From: Phnomibacter ginsenosidimutans
GTDB taxonomy: Bacteria > Bacteroidota > Bacteroidia > Chitinophagales > Chitinophagaceae
Reading direction: 5' to 3'
NCBI RefSeq assembly: GCF_009740285.1
Contig: NZ_CP046566.1
Location: forward strand, 1,980,501 to 2,044,500
Length of the DNA: 64,000 bases
Shown here: piece by piece, positions 19,003 through 29,773 of the stretch
Layout of the letters: the number at the start of each line of letters is the position of its first letter
How positions within the stretch are numbered: the first letter of the stretch is position 1
Position numbers and translations under genes: made by a program
Notes under the pieces: generated by a model
The model's database searches: none
What the model saw: only the letters and a program-made list of their open reading frames with translations
Told to the model about the DNA's origin: nothing

Positions 19003-20196
19003 ATGAAATTAGCTACAAGACTGCAGAAGTTTAATGAGCCCGAAACGCTGAAAATGGCCAAGCTGGCCCGTGAACTTCGTGCTCAAGGCCACGATGTAGT
19101 AGGCCTGAGCCTGGGTGAACCCGATTTTGATACACCCGACCATATTAAAAAGGCGCTGGTAGATGCAGTCAACAACAACTATTCGCATTATCCGCCGGTG
19201 GCTGGTTATCCCGAATTGCGTCAGGCCATTTGCACTAAACTGAAGCGGGACAATAATCTGGACTATCTGCCTGAGCATACACTGGTGTCAACCGGTGCCA
19301 AGCAAAGCATTGCCAATCTGGTACTGGCCACAGTGGAAGAAGGAGATGATGTGATTATTCCGACACCATATTGGGTAAGCTATTCAGAAGTGGTTCGTTT
19401 GGCAGGTGCCAATCCTATTTTGGTACGCACTTCTTTGGAATCAAAATTTAAAATTTCTCCGGAGGAGTTGGAGGCAGCTATTACGCCCAACACCAAGCTG
19501 TTCATGTTTTCTTCGCCCAACAACCCAACCGGTACTGTGTATTCAAAAGAAGAACTGGCGGCATTGGTGCCTGTTTTTGAAAAGCATCCCGGCATTTGGA
19601 TTATGAGTGATGAAATTTATGAATACACCAATTACGTAGGTAAGCATGAATCCATTGCGCAGTTTGCCAGCATTAAAGATCGTGTCATTATCGTCAATGG
19701 TTTGAGTAAAGGCTATGCCATGACAGGCTACCGCCTGGGTTATATAGCTTGCTCTAATGTAGATTTGGTAAAAGCATGTGACAAACTGCAGGGACAATTT
19801 ACCAGTGGCGCCAATGCTGTAACCCAGCAGGGTGCAGTAGCAGCGTTGCTCGGCGATATGCAGCCTACTGCTGACATGGTAAAGGAATTTAGTGCCCGCA
19901 GAAGCATGGTGATGGAATTGTTGTCGGCCATTCCCAATATCAGAATTGATGAGCCAGCAGGTGCCTTTTACGTGTTTCCTGATGTAAGCTATTACTTCGG
20001 CAAAAAAGCAGGCGACACTGTGATTGCCAATGCTGACGAACTCTGCATGTTTTTGCTGGAAAAAGCCCATGTAAGTACCGTAACAGGTGGCGCATTTGGT
20101 GAGCCCAACTGCATCCGCATTAGCTATGCTGCCAGCCGCGAAGACATACAGAAAGGATTTACCCGTATTAAAGATGCGTTGCTGAGTTTACAGTAA
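19003..20196 (+). CDS. Pyridoxal-phosphate aspartate/aromatic aminotransferase
   Basis: A protein of 397 residues, class I aminotransferase of the bacterial type Ib. The start at 19003 (MKLATRLQKFNEPETLKMAK) agrees with the family; an upstream ATG at 18955 would place the promoter box inside the gene. Motifs are SLGEPDFDTP, SPNNPTGTVYSKEE, SDEIYEY and VNGLSKGYAMTGYRLGY, the last holding the PLP-binding lysine. The C-terminal FGEPNCIRISYAAS contains the substrate carboxylate arginine. It transfers the amino group of aspartate (or related amino acids) to 2-oxoglutarate. The exact substrate range cannot be read. A strong terminator follows. Confidence 0.93.
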   Translation: MKLATRLQKFNEPETLKMAKLARELRAQGHDVVGLSLGEPDFDTPDHIKKALVDAVNNNYSHYPPVAGYPELRQAICTKLKRDNNLDYLPEHTLVSTGAKQSIANLVLATVEEGDDVIIPTPYWVSYSEVVRLAGANPILVRTSLESKFKISPEELEAAITPNTKLFMFSSPNNPTGTVYSKEELAALVPVFEKHPGIWIMSDEIYEYTNYVGKHESIAQFASIKDRVIIVNGLSKGYAMTGYRLGYIACSNVDLVKACDKLQGQFTSGANAVTQQGAVAALLGDMQPTADMVKEFSARRSMVMELLSAIPNIRIDEPAGAFYVFPDVSYYFGKKAGDTVIANADELCMFLLEKAHVSTVTGGAFGEPNCIRISYAASREDIQKGFTRIKDALLSLQ

Positions 20197-20220
20197 TCTA
20201 TTTTTTCATACATCATATAA

Positions 20221-20252
20221 AAAGGGCTGTTCCAAATGGAGCAGCCCTTTTT
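20221..20252. terminator. Bidirectional terminator
   Basis: A 13-bp stem (20221-20233 with 20238-20250, one G-T pair), loop AAAT, with T run on the plus side and A run before it. It serves the aminotransferase (+) and the convergent gene ending at 20272 (-). Confidence 0.88.
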
Positions 20253-20271
20253 GATATTGACTTGTTGCAGA

Positions 20272-20724
20272 TTATCTGTTTAGAAACAAAATCCAAAAAC
20301 AAATGACTACAGAAAGCATGATAAACATGAAGGCACTTCTGATTTTCTGAAAAATAACCTGGTATTTGGAGGCCATGATCGATTTGCGTTTAATCTCGGC
20401 TAAACCTTCCTTTGAAAGTTTCAGGATTCTGAAAAGACCAATGAGTAGCGTTAATAATCCAGTTAAGGCTATCAAACCTCTCATCAGCGAATTTTCCAAG
20501 GTCTTGTACTCAATTTGAGCAATGCCGTAGAGATTTACCAGCAGTAAAAAAAGCGCAGCTGGAATAACAACTAGTAAATTGAAACTGCTGATGAACCGAA
20601 GAAGCGTCAGCTTTTTCTTTCCTGATAAATCAGCCTGATTAATGACGATTGCTATTACAGATGCACTTATAAGCAAGAAAACCATGACAGCTTGATGCAG
20701 GAGCATCTCCCATTGAAATAGCAT
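20272..20724 (-). CDS. Hypothetical membrane protein
   Basis: A protein of 150 residues (or 144 from a second ATG at 20706) with four predicted membrane helices: about residues 10-30, 45-68, 85-105 and 128-147. A charged loop (LSKEGLAEIKRKSIMASKYQ) sits between helices 3 and 4. No family is recognised. It stands alone between a terminator and the rimO promoter region. Confidence 0.65.
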   Translation of the reverse strand: MLFQWEMLLHQAVMVFLLISASVIAIVINQADLSGKKKLTLLRFISSFNLLVVIPAALFLLLVNLYGIAQIEYKTLENSLMRGLIALTGLLTLLIGLFRILKLSKEGLAEIKRKSIMASKYQVIFQKIRSAFMFIMLSVVICFWILFLNR

Positions 20725-20908
20725 ACAAAAGTTGTTTAATTCGGGTTGGTTTTGAGTTCGTTACAACGAAAATATGGGAGAAGATGGTTTCAACAAGCAG
20801 CTGTGTATAGATGAATGTGTATTGTGAATAGATGTAAGTGTCGAAAATGTAGGCGAAGGACAATTTGCTAAAACTATTCAGGTCGTTACAACCATACATT
20901 GGCAGGCC

Positions 20909-20916
20909 TACCTTTG
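20909..20916 (+). promoter_or_regulatory. -7 box of rimO, very close to the start codon
   Basis: TACCTTTG ends only 5 bases before the rimO ATG (20922). With a transcription start about 4-6 bases after the box, the mRNA would be leaderless or nearly so. A weak -33 candidate (GTTAC) lies 19-20 bp upstream. Confidence 0.5.
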
Positions 20917-20921
20917 CCGCC

Positions 20922-22232
20922 ATGAAAGTGAGAAGCCTTACAAAGGATAAAGTCAACATCATCACCCTCGGGTGCAGCAAAAACCTCGTCGACAGCGAAA
21001 CCTTGGGTGGTCAGCTCCGGGCCAATGAAATAGCTGTGGTGCATGAATCGGGTAAACTCGACCACAACATCGTAGTGGTAAATACCTGCGGTTTCATCGA
21101 TAAAGCCAAAGAAGAAAGTGTCAATACCATTCTTGATCAGGTAGAACTGAAGAAGAAAGGAAAGCTCGATAAAGTGTATGTAACCGGTTGCCTCAGCGAA
21201 CGCTACCGTAACCAGCTTGAAGCCGAAATACCAGAAGTGGATGCCTGGTTTGGTACCATGGAGCTGCCATTAATGCTCAAACAATTCAACGCCGATTACA
21301 AATCGGAGCTGTTGGGCGAACGCATGCTTAGTACGCCCAAGCATTATGCCTACATGAAAATAAGTGAAGGTTGCAATCGTACCTGTTCCTTTTGTGCCAT
21401 TCCGCTGATGCGTGGTGGCCATGTAAGTAAACCTATGGATGCTTTGGTGGATGAAGCCAAAGCGCTGGTTCAAAAAGGGGTGAAAGAAGTAATGCTGATA
21501 GCACAGGAGCTTACTTACTATGGGCTGGACCTGTACAAAAAACGCACATTGCCCGACCTGCTGCACAAACTGGCAGATGTAGAAGGACTGGAATGGATTC
21601 GACTGCATTATGCCTATCCCTCCAAGTTTCCTTTGGAAATCATTGATGCGATTAAAGACCGGCCAAACATTTGCAACTACCTCGATATGCCGCTGCAGCA
21701 TGCCAGCAACAATATGCTGAAAGCCATGAAGCGGCAGATAACCCGCGAAGAAATGGAAGATCTGGTAGGTGCCATCCGGCACAAACTGCCAGAAATTTGC
21801 TTGCGTACAACGCTTATCGCAGGCTACCCTGGTGAAACACGGGACGATGTAGAAGAACTGAAAACCTTTTTGGAAAAAATGCGTTTCGACAGGGTGGGCA
21901 TTTTTACTTATAGCCATGAAGAAGGTACCAGCGCCTATGATGTAGTGGACGATGTACCTGCCGATGAAAAGCAGGCCCGTGCACAAGAAATCATGGAAGT
22001 GCAGCAGGAAATCAGCTACGAAAAAAATCAGGAGAAAGTAGGCAAGACGTTGAAAGTACTTATAGATAAAAAAGAAGCTGGCCGCTACCTCGGAAGAACT
22101 GAGTTTGATAGTGTAGAAGTGGACAATGAAGTGGTGATTCAATCAGCTAAAAAACTGGAGATTGGCCAGTTCTATCCTGTCACCATTACCAAGGCCTACG
22201 ATTACGATTTAGAAGGTGTGATTGCTCAATAA
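20922..22232 (+). CDS. rimO: Ribosomal protein S12 methylthiotransferase RimO
   Basis: A protein of 436 residues, starting at ATG 20922 (MKVRSLTKDKVNIITLGCSK). RimO adds a methylthio group to the conserved aspartate of ribosomal protein S12. Domains in order are the N-terminal UPF0004 with three cluster cysteines (LGCSKN, NTCGFI, TGCLSE), the radical SAM domain with EGCNRTCSFCAIP, and a C-terminal TRAM domain (LIDKKEAGRYLGRTEFDSVE). LGCSKN and the sequence around the radical SAM motif favour RimO over the tRNA enzyme MiaB. bshC follows after 27 bp and is probably cotranscribed. Confidence 0.95.
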   Translation: MKVRSLTKDKVNIITLGCSKNLVDSETLGGQLRANEIAVVHESGKLDHNIVVVNTCGFIDKAKEESVNTILDQVELKKKGKLDKVYVTGCLSERYRNQLEAEIPEVDAWFGTMELPLMLKQFNADYKSELLGERMLSTPKHYAYMKISEGCNRTCSFCAIPLMRGGHVSKPMDALVDEAKALVQKGVKEVMLIAQELTYYGLDLYKKRTLPDLLHKLADVEGLEWIRLHYAYPSKFPLEIIDAIKDRPNICNYLDMPLQHASNNMLKAMKRQITREEMEDLVGAIRHKLPEICLRTTLIAGYPGETRDDVEELKTFLEKMRFDRVGIFTYSHEEGTSAYDVVDDVPADEKQARAQEIMEVQQEISYEKNQEKVGKTLKVLIDKKEAGRYLGRTEFDSVEVDNEVVIQSAKKLEIGQFYPVTITKAYDYDLEGVIAQ

Positions 22233-22259
22233 GCTTGTTGGTATATCGAGTTTGCATGT

Positions 22260-23849
22260 ATGAAAAACAGAGTTGGAATTAGTTATGCGGAAACCCAAGC
22301 TTTTTCAAAGCTGGTGATTGATTATTTAGCAGATGCTCCGGCTTTACAACCTTTCTATGCGCATCGACCCGATGTGCAGGGCATAGAGCAAGCTATTGCT
22401 GCCAAAGCCAATCATACTGTCAATCGTACATTGCTCGTAGACGAATTGAAAAACCAATATGCTACTGAAACTTTGACCAGCAAACAAGTTGCTCATTTGG
22501 AAGCATTGCTGCAACCCAACTGTTTCACCATTACCACGGCACATCAGCCCAACTTGTTTACAGGGCCATTGTATTTCATTTACAAAATCATTCATGCCAT
22601 TAAGCTGGCCGATGAGTTGAACAAGCAATTTCCGCAGCAGCAATTTGTGCCTGTGTATTACATGGGTAGCGAAGATGCTGATCTGGATGAGCTCGGCCAC
22701 TTTTTTATTGATGGCGAAAAGCGGGAATGGCAAACGCAACAAACGGGTGCAGTGGGCAGAATGAAAACGGAAAATGTAGAACCGCTTATCCGTCAATTAG
22801 AAGGACAGTTTGTGCAGCTGCCATTCGGCCCTTACATGGTGAACCTCCTGCGGACTGCGTATAGCAAACCCAATATTCAGGAAGCCACTTTTAGTTTGGT
22901 GAACCAACTCTTTGCAGAATTTGGCCTGCTGATTGTGGTACCCGACAATGCTGCATTGAAACGTCAATTCGTGTCCGTGATTCAGCGGGAACTGGAAGGC
23001 AATTTTTCGCAACCTGCTGTAGATGCTACCACTGCTTTGCTGGAACAGCATTACAAAGTGCAGGTAAAGGGCAGACCCATTAACATGTTTTACCTTGATG
23101 CATCAGGCGCCAGAGAACGCATTGAAAAAGTCGGTCATCAATATGTGGTGAACGCTTTGAATTTATCCTGGACCAAAGAAGAAATGTTCGCACTCACCGA
23201 ATCCAATCCAGAATGTTTCAGTCCCAATGTGATTTTGCGGGGCTTGTTGCAAGAAACCATTTTGCCCAACGTGGTATTTATTGGCGGTGGAGGTGAGTTA
23301 GCCTATTGGATGGAGCTCAAGGCCGTGTTTGAAAAAGCAAACGTGCCGTTTCCGGTACTTATGCTGCGCAACTCTTTGCTGCTCATCGATGAGAAGCAAC
23401 AAGCATTGCAACGAAAACTAGCATGGAGTTATGCTGATTTGTTTCAACCGCTGCAAACATTGCTGGATGTCATGGCTGCAGCCAATAATGATGCAACCAT
23501 TGATGTAGCCAAAGAAGAAGCACAATTACAAAAGCAATACAGCCAATGGCAGGAGGCTGTGGCTAAAATTGATGTGACATTACAACCCTATGTTGCATCG
23601 TTGCATACAGCGGCACTCAAAGGACTTCGTGCTTTGCACAAAAAAATGAAACGGGCTGCCCGCAAGCAACTCGGCGATCGGGGCAGGCAGGCGGAGAAAC
23701 TGAAAGCACAATTGTTTCCCAACGGTGGCTTGCAAGAGCGGGTAGAAAACGTGATGCCATTTTTGGCACAATACGGCCCGGGTTTGCTGCAAGAAATTTA
23801 TGATGCCTCACCAGCAATTGAGCCGTCTTTTACCATCGTCGATTTGTAA
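22260..23849 (+). CDS. bshC: Bacillithiol biosynthesis cysteine-adding enzyme BshC
   Basis: A protein of 529 residues. BshC joins cysteine to glucosaminyl-malate, the last step of bacillithiol synthesis in the cytoplasm. Family hallmarks are TTAHQPNLFTGPLYFIYKI, PVYYMGSEDADLDEL, and the C-terminal coiled-coil region (LKGLRALHKKMKRAARKQ). The length fits the family (about 530). bshA and bshB are not in the window. The stop codon abuts that of the convergent gene at 23850 with no spacer and no visible terminator, so the two transcripts must overlap. Confidence 0.95.
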   Translation: MKNRVGISYAETQAFSKLVIDYLADAPALQPFYAHRPDVQGIEQAIAAKANHTVNRTLLVDELKNQYATETLTSKQVAHLEALLQPNCFTITTAHQPNLFTGPLYFIYKIIHAIKLADELNKQFPQQQFVPVYYMGSEDADLDELGHFFIDGEKREWQTQQTGAVGRMKTENVEPLIRQLEGQFVQLPFGPYMVNLLRTAYSKPNIQEATFSLVNQLFAEFGLLIVVPDNAALKRQFVSVIQRELEGNFSQPAVDATTALLEQHYKVQVKGRPINMFYLDASGARERIEKVGHQYVVNALNLSWTKEEMFALTESNPECFSPNVILRGLLQETILPNVVFIGGGGELAYWMELKAVFEKANVPFPVLMLRNSLLLIDEKQQALQRKLAWSYADLFQPLQTLLDVMAAANNDATIDVAKEEAQLQKQYSQWQEAVAKIDVTLQPYVASLHTAALKGLRALHKKMKRAARKQLGDRGRQAEKLKAQLFPNGGLQERVENVMPFLAQYGPGLLQEIYDASPAIEPSFTIVDL

Positions 23850-24746
23850 TCATTGCTTCATCGAAAGCTTGTACACAAAGCACTGACTATTGGCATCAAT
23901 AGCACAAACGTGTATTATGATTTCGCCGGGAATGGTGGATTTTCCCAAACAAATAGATTGCAATTTCTGCCCGTTTAATGCAGGTACTTTATCGTGTAAC
24001 GAAAGCAGGTAGTTGGTAGCAATGGTAGGTTGCTTCATCTTTTTCGATGCTTGTTGAATGATACCAATATAGCCATTGCTATTGTTGATGGAAGAGGCAG
24101 AAAACAAGAGTAAATCTTCCTTCGCATCAAATTCTAATCCTGTCACCCGAATGTTTTTGGTGGGGGGAACTTTTAATTCAATCACGGTTATATCAGCCAT
24201 GGCACCCTTTGCCCAAAAGTCAAATTCAGTCACAATGAAATGATTGATGTCGTTTGTTGTAGCAGCGGCATTTGCTAAAACAATGCGGCCATTTACTTCT
24301 GCGGCTCCTTCAATCGATATTTGTGCAACACCCATTTTCCTGATGCGTTTGAAAAAGTCGGGGATTGTTAATGCCGGCGTATACAATTCGCTGTAGGTTT
24401 TGCCTTTGAGCGGAAACAACCAGATATCGCTTTTGTCGGTACGTTGCTCACCTGATCCCATGATGAGCAAAGCCGGGTTATTGGCAACTGTTACTATGGC
24501 CGTGGCCTGAATGCCTGCATTGCCGAGTGGCTTGCCTATTTTTTTGGGATAATCAAACAGCGATAAACTATCCAGCACTTCATGATTTTCGTTGAGCACA
24601 AAAATGCGGGTGGCATCATTGCCAATGGCCATAATGCTTCTGTCGAAATATTCGAGTGCTGTGATGCTTTGAAAAAATGGGAGCTGAGTAGCTTTTTGTA
24701 AAGTAATGACTGGTTGTGCAATCAGCAGATTACTGGTCAAAACCAT
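23850..24746 (-). CDS. Exported hypothetical protein, last gene of the purK-efflux-purE run
   Basis: A protein of about 298 residues from ATG 24746, which overlaps the 3' end of purE by 17 bases and yields a signal peptide ([12 protein letters not shown]). Longer in-frame starts up to 24893 run inside purE and are rejected. Repeated blade-like strands ([51 protein letters not shown]) suggest a beta-propeller. This fold call is an inference; no enzyme family is recognised. Overlap with purE implies translational coupling. Confidence 0.75.
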   Translation of the reverse strand: MVLTSNLLIAQPVITLQKATQLPFFQSITALEYFDRSIMAIGNDATRIFVLNENHEVLDSLSLFDYPKKIGKPLGNAGIQATAIVTVANNPALLIMGSGEQRTDKSDIWLFPLKGKTYSELYTPALTIPDFFKRIRKMGVAQISIEGAAEVNGRIVLANAAATTNDINHFIVTEFDFWAKGAMADITVIELKVPPTKNIRVTGLEFDAKEDLLLFSASSINNSNGYIGIIQQASKKMKQPTIATNYLLSLHDKVPALNGQKLQSICLGKSTIPGEIIIHVCAIDANSQCFVYKLSMKQ

Positions 24747-25248
24747 TAGGATGACCTTGCTGACGCAAATGCGCCACTTTGCCCAGTACGGCTGCTTCCA
24801 TTTCTTGTTTGTATGCTTCAACCTGATCGCCAATTGTAGCATTAAAGCTACCGATAATTGAGGCAGCAAGTATGCCTGCATTTTTTGCGGCATTCAATGC
24901 AACTGTTGCAACGGGTATACCATTGGGCATTTGCAAAATGGATAAAATAGAATCCCAGCCATCAATTGAGTTGGAAGATTTAACGGGAACGCCAATCACA
25001 GGTAAAGGCGTAAGCGATGCCACCATGCCAGGTAAGTGAGCTGCACCGCCGGCTCCGGCAATAATCACTTTCAAACCGCGACTGCGGGCCGATTGTGCAT
25101 ACTGCATCATGCGGGCAGGAGTGCGGTGTGCCGATACCACTGTGAGCTCATAGGCTATGCCGAAATGTTGCAGCACGTTAGCTGCTTCCTGCATAATGGG
25201 TAAGTCGCTGTCGCTGCCCATGATGATGCCGACGAGTGGTTGTTGCAT
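24730..25248 (-). CDS. purE: N5-carboxyaminoimidazole ribonucleotide mutase PurE
   Basis: A protein of 172 residues, start at ATG 25248 ([20 protein letters not shown]). Class I PurE moves the carboxyl group of N5-CAIR to give CAIR in purine synthesis. Motifs are [23 protein letters not shown] and [19 protein letters not shown]. Its partner PurK lies at 30890-32014 on the same strand, separated by the three efflux genes. It overlaps the next gene by 17 bases. Confidence 0.97.
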   Translation of the reverse strand: MQQPLVGIIMGSDSDLPIMQEAANVLQHFGIAYELTVVSAHRTPARMMQYAQSARSRGLKVIIAGAGGAAHLPGMVASLTPLPVIGVPVKSSNSIDGWDSILSILQMPNGIPVATVALNAAKNAGILAASIIGSFNATIGDQVEAYKQEMEAAVLGKVAHLRQQGHPNGFDQ

Positions 25249-25299
25249 AGTGGTTGTTTTGCTGCAAAGAAAATGAATGGTGCTGCAAACACACAAAAC

Positions 25300-26628
25300 T
25301 TATTCTACCAGTTTGCCCATCACCAGCATTACATCGGCTTCTGCCTGCTTCATTTGATAGCGGGCATTAATCATGCGGGTTTGCGATTCGATCAGGTTGA
25401 TTTGTGTTTGGCGTAGTTCAACAGACGTGATGCTGGCCTTGCGAAAACGTTCCATGGCAATCACATTGTTTTCTTTTACCACTTCCAAAGTTTGCAACTC
25501 CAAATCGTATAGTTTCTTGGCGTTGTTGTAATTGTTGTAGGCTGCGGCTAATGCCGTCATCAAATCGTTACGTAGGCTTTCAATTTGTACCTGCTGGCTC
25601 TTTTGCTGTACCGCATTTACTTTCAGGTTTTGCTTCACCACACCGCCTTGAAAAATGGGCACTGCCAATTGGATGCCAGCATTTGGTCCGTAAGTTGTGT
25701 TGCGCAACGTGAAACCGGCACTGTTGACAGAATTGTTTAAACCGGCACCTGCATTGAGCGTAACTGTGGGCAAACGGTTGGCATTGATTTCTCTTTGCTG
25801 CTGATACAAAACAGCCAACTGTGAACGGGCCATCAATAGTGATGGATTGAGTGTGTCAATGGCTGCCAGAATTTTATCCCGGTCGTCAAATGCAACATCT
25901 GTAATGGAAGCATCAGATGTGGTAAATGCTTCCGATGGATTGCGGGAAAGAATATTATTGAGCCGTACTTTTTCTTGCTCAATGTTATTCTCAATGGTCA
26001 TGATGTTGGTCTTTGCAGCATTGTAATCAGCGGCCGCTTGCAGGTAGTCGCTTTTGCCGGCTACGCCAATGTTGAAGCGGTTTTCCGCCAGCTTCATGCG
26101 TTCCTCAAACAGCGATAATGTTTCCTGATTGGCTTTTTGCTGTGCCTGAAAACGCAACAGATTGATGTACGCACTAATCACATTATACACCAACACGTTT
26201 GCCTGCTGTCGCACATTCAGGTTGGCAATTTTTTGTTGCTCTTGCAAACGGCTTTTGGCAGCCACCACTCTGAAACCGTTGAACACACGCCACTGCGCCA
26301 CTACCGAAGCATTTTCACTTTGGAAACTAGCACCATTGCGTTTGATATTGGTGCCGTTCGATAAGCGTTGGTCAAGATTATTGTTGCTGAAATTGTATCC
26401 GGCAGCAGCAGACACAGTAGGCAGTCGACCAGCATTGCCCCAGTTGTTGAGCAGGTTGGCTACTTCCTCATCGTTACGGGCTATTTGCAAGTCGAAGTTT
26501 TTAGACAACGCCTGTTGAATAGCATCATTCAACGTGAGCACAGTTTGTGCAGTTGCTGGAAGAATCATACAGCAACAAATGGCTGCAGTCATCCACATTC
26601 TCGTATATCGGTTATTACATTTCTGCAT
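25300..26628 (-). CDS. TolC-family outer-membrane efflux protein
   Basis: A protein of 442 residues with an N-terminal signal (alternative starts within the first 13 residues; cleavage near LPATAQT). It has two TolC repeats: TLNDAIQQALSKNFDLQIARND at the start and NPSLLMARSQLAVLYQQQREIN in the middle, with long helices between. TolC forms the outer-membrane tunnel of tripartite pumps. Its ATG overlaps the end of the RND gene by 14 bases, so it belongs to the same operon and pump. Confidence 0.93.
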   Translation of the reverse strand: MQKCNNRYTRMWMTAAICCCMILPATAQTVLTLNDAIQQALSKNFDLQIARNDEEVANLLNNWGNAGRLPTVSAAAGYNFSNNNLDQRLSNGTNIKRNGASFQSENASVVAQWRVFNGFRVVAAKSRLQEQQKIANLNVRQQANVLVYNVISAYINLLRFQAQQKANQETLSLFEERMKLAENRFNIGVAGKSDYLQAAADYNAAKTNIMTIENNIEQEKVRLNNILSRNPSEAFTTSDASITDVAFDDRDKILAAIDTLNPSLLMARSQLAVLYQQQREINANRLPTVTLNAGAGLNNSVNSAGFTLRNTTYGPNAGIQLAVPIFQGGVVKQNLKVNAVQQKSQQVQIESLRNDLMTALAAAYNNYNNAKKLYDLELQTLEVVKENNVIAMERFRKASITSVELRQTQINLIESQTRMINARYQMKQAEADVMLVMGKLVE

Positions 26629-29600
26629 TTGCTAATTCTTCTTTGCTGTGCAAACTGGTATCCTGCATCATGGCTTCAGGAATACCTTTTTTGCGGGTAC
26701 TTAAAAACGAATACACGGCAGGTACTACAAACAGGGTGAGCAACAACGAAAAGCTGATACCTCCCACAATAACCACACCCAACGGAATACGGCTGGTGGC
26801 GGCAGCACCCAACGACAATGCAATGGGCAACGCACCCAATGCCATGGCCAAACTGGTCATGAGGATGGGGCGCAAACGTTGTGTGGCTGCTTCAATAGCT
26901 GCATCATATTTTTTCAATCCTTTCTCTTGTTGCTGGTTGGCAAATTCCACAATCAGGATACCATTTTTCGTCACCAGTCCAATCAACATAATCATACCAA
27001 TTTGTGAGAAGATGTTGATGGTTTGATCAAAGAGATACAAACTCAGCAAACCACCGGCCAATGCCAGCGGTACGGTTACCATGATGATGAAGGGATCGAT
27101 GAAGCTTTCGAATTGTGCTGCCAGTACCAGGAAGATGAGTACCAATGCAAGCATCAATGCAAAGTTCGTGTTACCCTGACTTTCAGCAAAGTCGCGGCTG
27201 GTACCGGTAAGCGAAGCTTCAAAACTATCGTCAAGGAATTTTGCTTTCAGGTCGTTCATCACTTTAATACCATCGCCAACGGTTTTGCCTTCTGCCAAAC
27301 CTGCAGAAATAGTAGCCGACTTATAACGGTTGTAGTGATAAATACTGGGCGGCGTTGTTTCTTCAGCAATCGTCACCAGGTTGTCCAGCGATATCATTTG
27401 TCCGCGGTTGTTGCGTACAAAATACTGTTTCAAATCCGAAGGGTCATCACGGTCGCCGCGGTCTACCTGACCCATTACCTGATACTGTTTGCCATTCATC
27501 ATGAAATAGCCCAAACGGCGGTTGGTGAGTGCCAGTTGCAGTGTTTCAGACACATCGGCCACACTTACACCCAGTTCACTGGCCTTCAGTCGGTCTACTT
27601 CAACTCTTACTTCAGGTTTGTTGAATTTCAAATCGGCATCTACACCTACGAGCACATTGCTTTCTTTGGCCGCTTCTAAAAATTTGGGCAGCACACTACG
27701 CAGTTTGTCGAAGTTGTTGTTTTGAATCACAAACTGTACCGGCTGTCCGCCACGGCGGTTTTGTTGAATCGTTTGTTCCTGTGCTGCAAAGGCCCGCACC
27801 TCCGGAAAACGATAGAGATTTTTTTGCACGTAATTCACGATATCGCCCTGAGTACGGGTACGTTCTTGCGGGTCGCTAAGCACTACCCGAACAAAGCCAG
27901 AATTGACAGAACCACCACCAGTGAAACCCGGTGCAGTAAATGCGAGTACGCCCCGTTGCTCAGGTACAGAATCGATGATGAAATTTTGCAAACGATCCAT
28001 GGCTTTCACCATGGCATCGTAGCTGGTACCTTCGGGAGCTGTTACAGAAAGCCGGAACATGCTGCGGTCTTCCAGTGGTGCCAGTTCGCTCTGCAAGGTT
28101 TTGCCAAACCAATAAATACCAAAACCACTCAGGATGATGATGCCAAATGCAATCCAACGAACCTTCATGAATTTGCTGAGCAGGTGGCGATAACCATTTT
28201 CCATGCCCCGGAAAAAAGGTTCGGTAGCATGGTAAAAACGACCGTGTTTAGGACCTGATTTTGGAGTCAGTTTTACGTTGAGTACAGGTGTTAGCGTTAA
28301 GGAAACCAATGCAGAAATAAGTACCGCACCGGCTACCACAATACCAAATTCACGGAAGAGTTTGCCCACAAAACCCTGCAGAAAAATGATGGGCAAAAAC
28401 ACCACAGCCAGCGTAATGGAAGTAGAGATAACAGCGAAGTAAATTTCTTTGGAACCTTCTCTGGCGGCTGCCCATTTGTTCATGCCGCTTTCCATTTTCT
28501 TGTAAATATTTTCTGTTACTACAATGCCATCGTCTACCACCAAACCGGTGGCCAGTACAATGGCCAGCAACGTGAGTACATTGATGCTAAAGCCAGAAAA
28601 ATACATGATAAAAAAAGCACCAATCAATGATACCGGAATATCAATGAGCGGACGGAATGCCATGTTGAAACTGCGGAAAAACAAGAAGATAATCAGTACC
28701 ACCAATCCAACAGAAATGATGAGGGTTTCTTTTACTTCTTCCAGCGAGTTGCGGATGGGCTTGGTGGTATCCAGCAACATTTTGGTAGAAATATCGGCGG
28801 GCAATTCTTTCTTGATTTGTTCGAAACGACGGTTGAATTCGTCGGCAATTGAAATGTAGTTACTACCGGGCTGGGGCACAATAGCCATACCAATGGTAGG
28901 CACACCGCCTTCTTTAAATACACTCTCTTCATTCTCCGGACCCAGCACAACTTCTGCCACATCTTTCAATCGTACTATGCCATTGGCATCGCTGCGAATG
29001 ATGACATTTTCGAATTCTTCTTCCGTGTTCAAACGGCCGAGTGTACGTACTGTCAGTTCTGTATTGTCGCCGGCAATTTTGCCCGACGGCAGTTCTACGT
29101 TTTCACGTACCAGTGCCTGAGAAATTTGATTCGCAGTTACGCCACGGCTGGTCATGCGTTCGGGCTGCATCCAAATACGCATGGCGTATTTTTTTCGCCC
29201 CAAATCTGAATGCCACTTACACCGGGAATGGTTTGCAAACGGTCGACCAACACATTGTTGGCAAACTCAGTAATCTCCAATTGGTTGCGGGTGTTGCTCG
29301 ATACACCCATTGACATGATGGATTCGCCACCACCATCCGACTTGGAAACAGCAGGAGGTTGTTCCAAATCGGCGGGTAACGAACGCTGGGCTTGTGATAC
29401 TTTATCCCGCACATCATTGGCCGCTTCTTCCAATGGAATGCCGAGTTCAAATTCTACAGTAATGCTACTAGAGCCCTGACTGCTGTTACTGGTAATGTTT
29501 TTAATACCCGGCACACTGTTGATGGCTTTTTCCAGTGGCTCGGTAATCTGGCTTTCAATAATGTCGGCATTGGCACCGGCATAACTGGTACGTACGTTTA

Positions 29601-29733
29601 CGGTGGCGGGTTCAATCATGGGATAATCCCGTACGCCCAAAAATGTAAAGCCCAAAACGCCAAACAGCAATATCAGCAGGTTGATCACAATGGCCAATAC
29701 GGGCCGCCGCAAACTCAGTTCAGAAATATTCAT
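26615..29733 (-). CDS. RND (AcrB/HAE1-type) efflux pump, frameshifted
   Basis: Read as one gene, 1039 residues. The N-terminal piece (MNISELSLRRPVLAIVINLL to GVSGIQIWGEK) and the large remainder (KYAMRIWMQPERM onwards) join in a T run at 29189-29195; one more base restores the frame. RND hallmarks are GATGLVVDDGIVVTENIYKK-like residues in helix 4 (the proton-relay aspartates) and FEQIKKELP. It exports organic compounds such as drugs, dyes or lipids by proton antiport with the adaptor (29774) and TolC (25300) genes. The substrate is unknown. This is the hydrophobic compound subfamily rather than the metal subfamily found at 52 kb. Confidence 0.92.
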
Positions 29734-29773
29734 ACGCTACAACTGCGAATTGATAAAAGAGATGCCGAAAAAA

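Noticed and set aside
21270-22142. 290-codon minus-strand frame inside rimO
   Set aside because: Antisense shadow of a highly conserved gene; composition (His, Phe, Gln rich) is typical of shadow frames.
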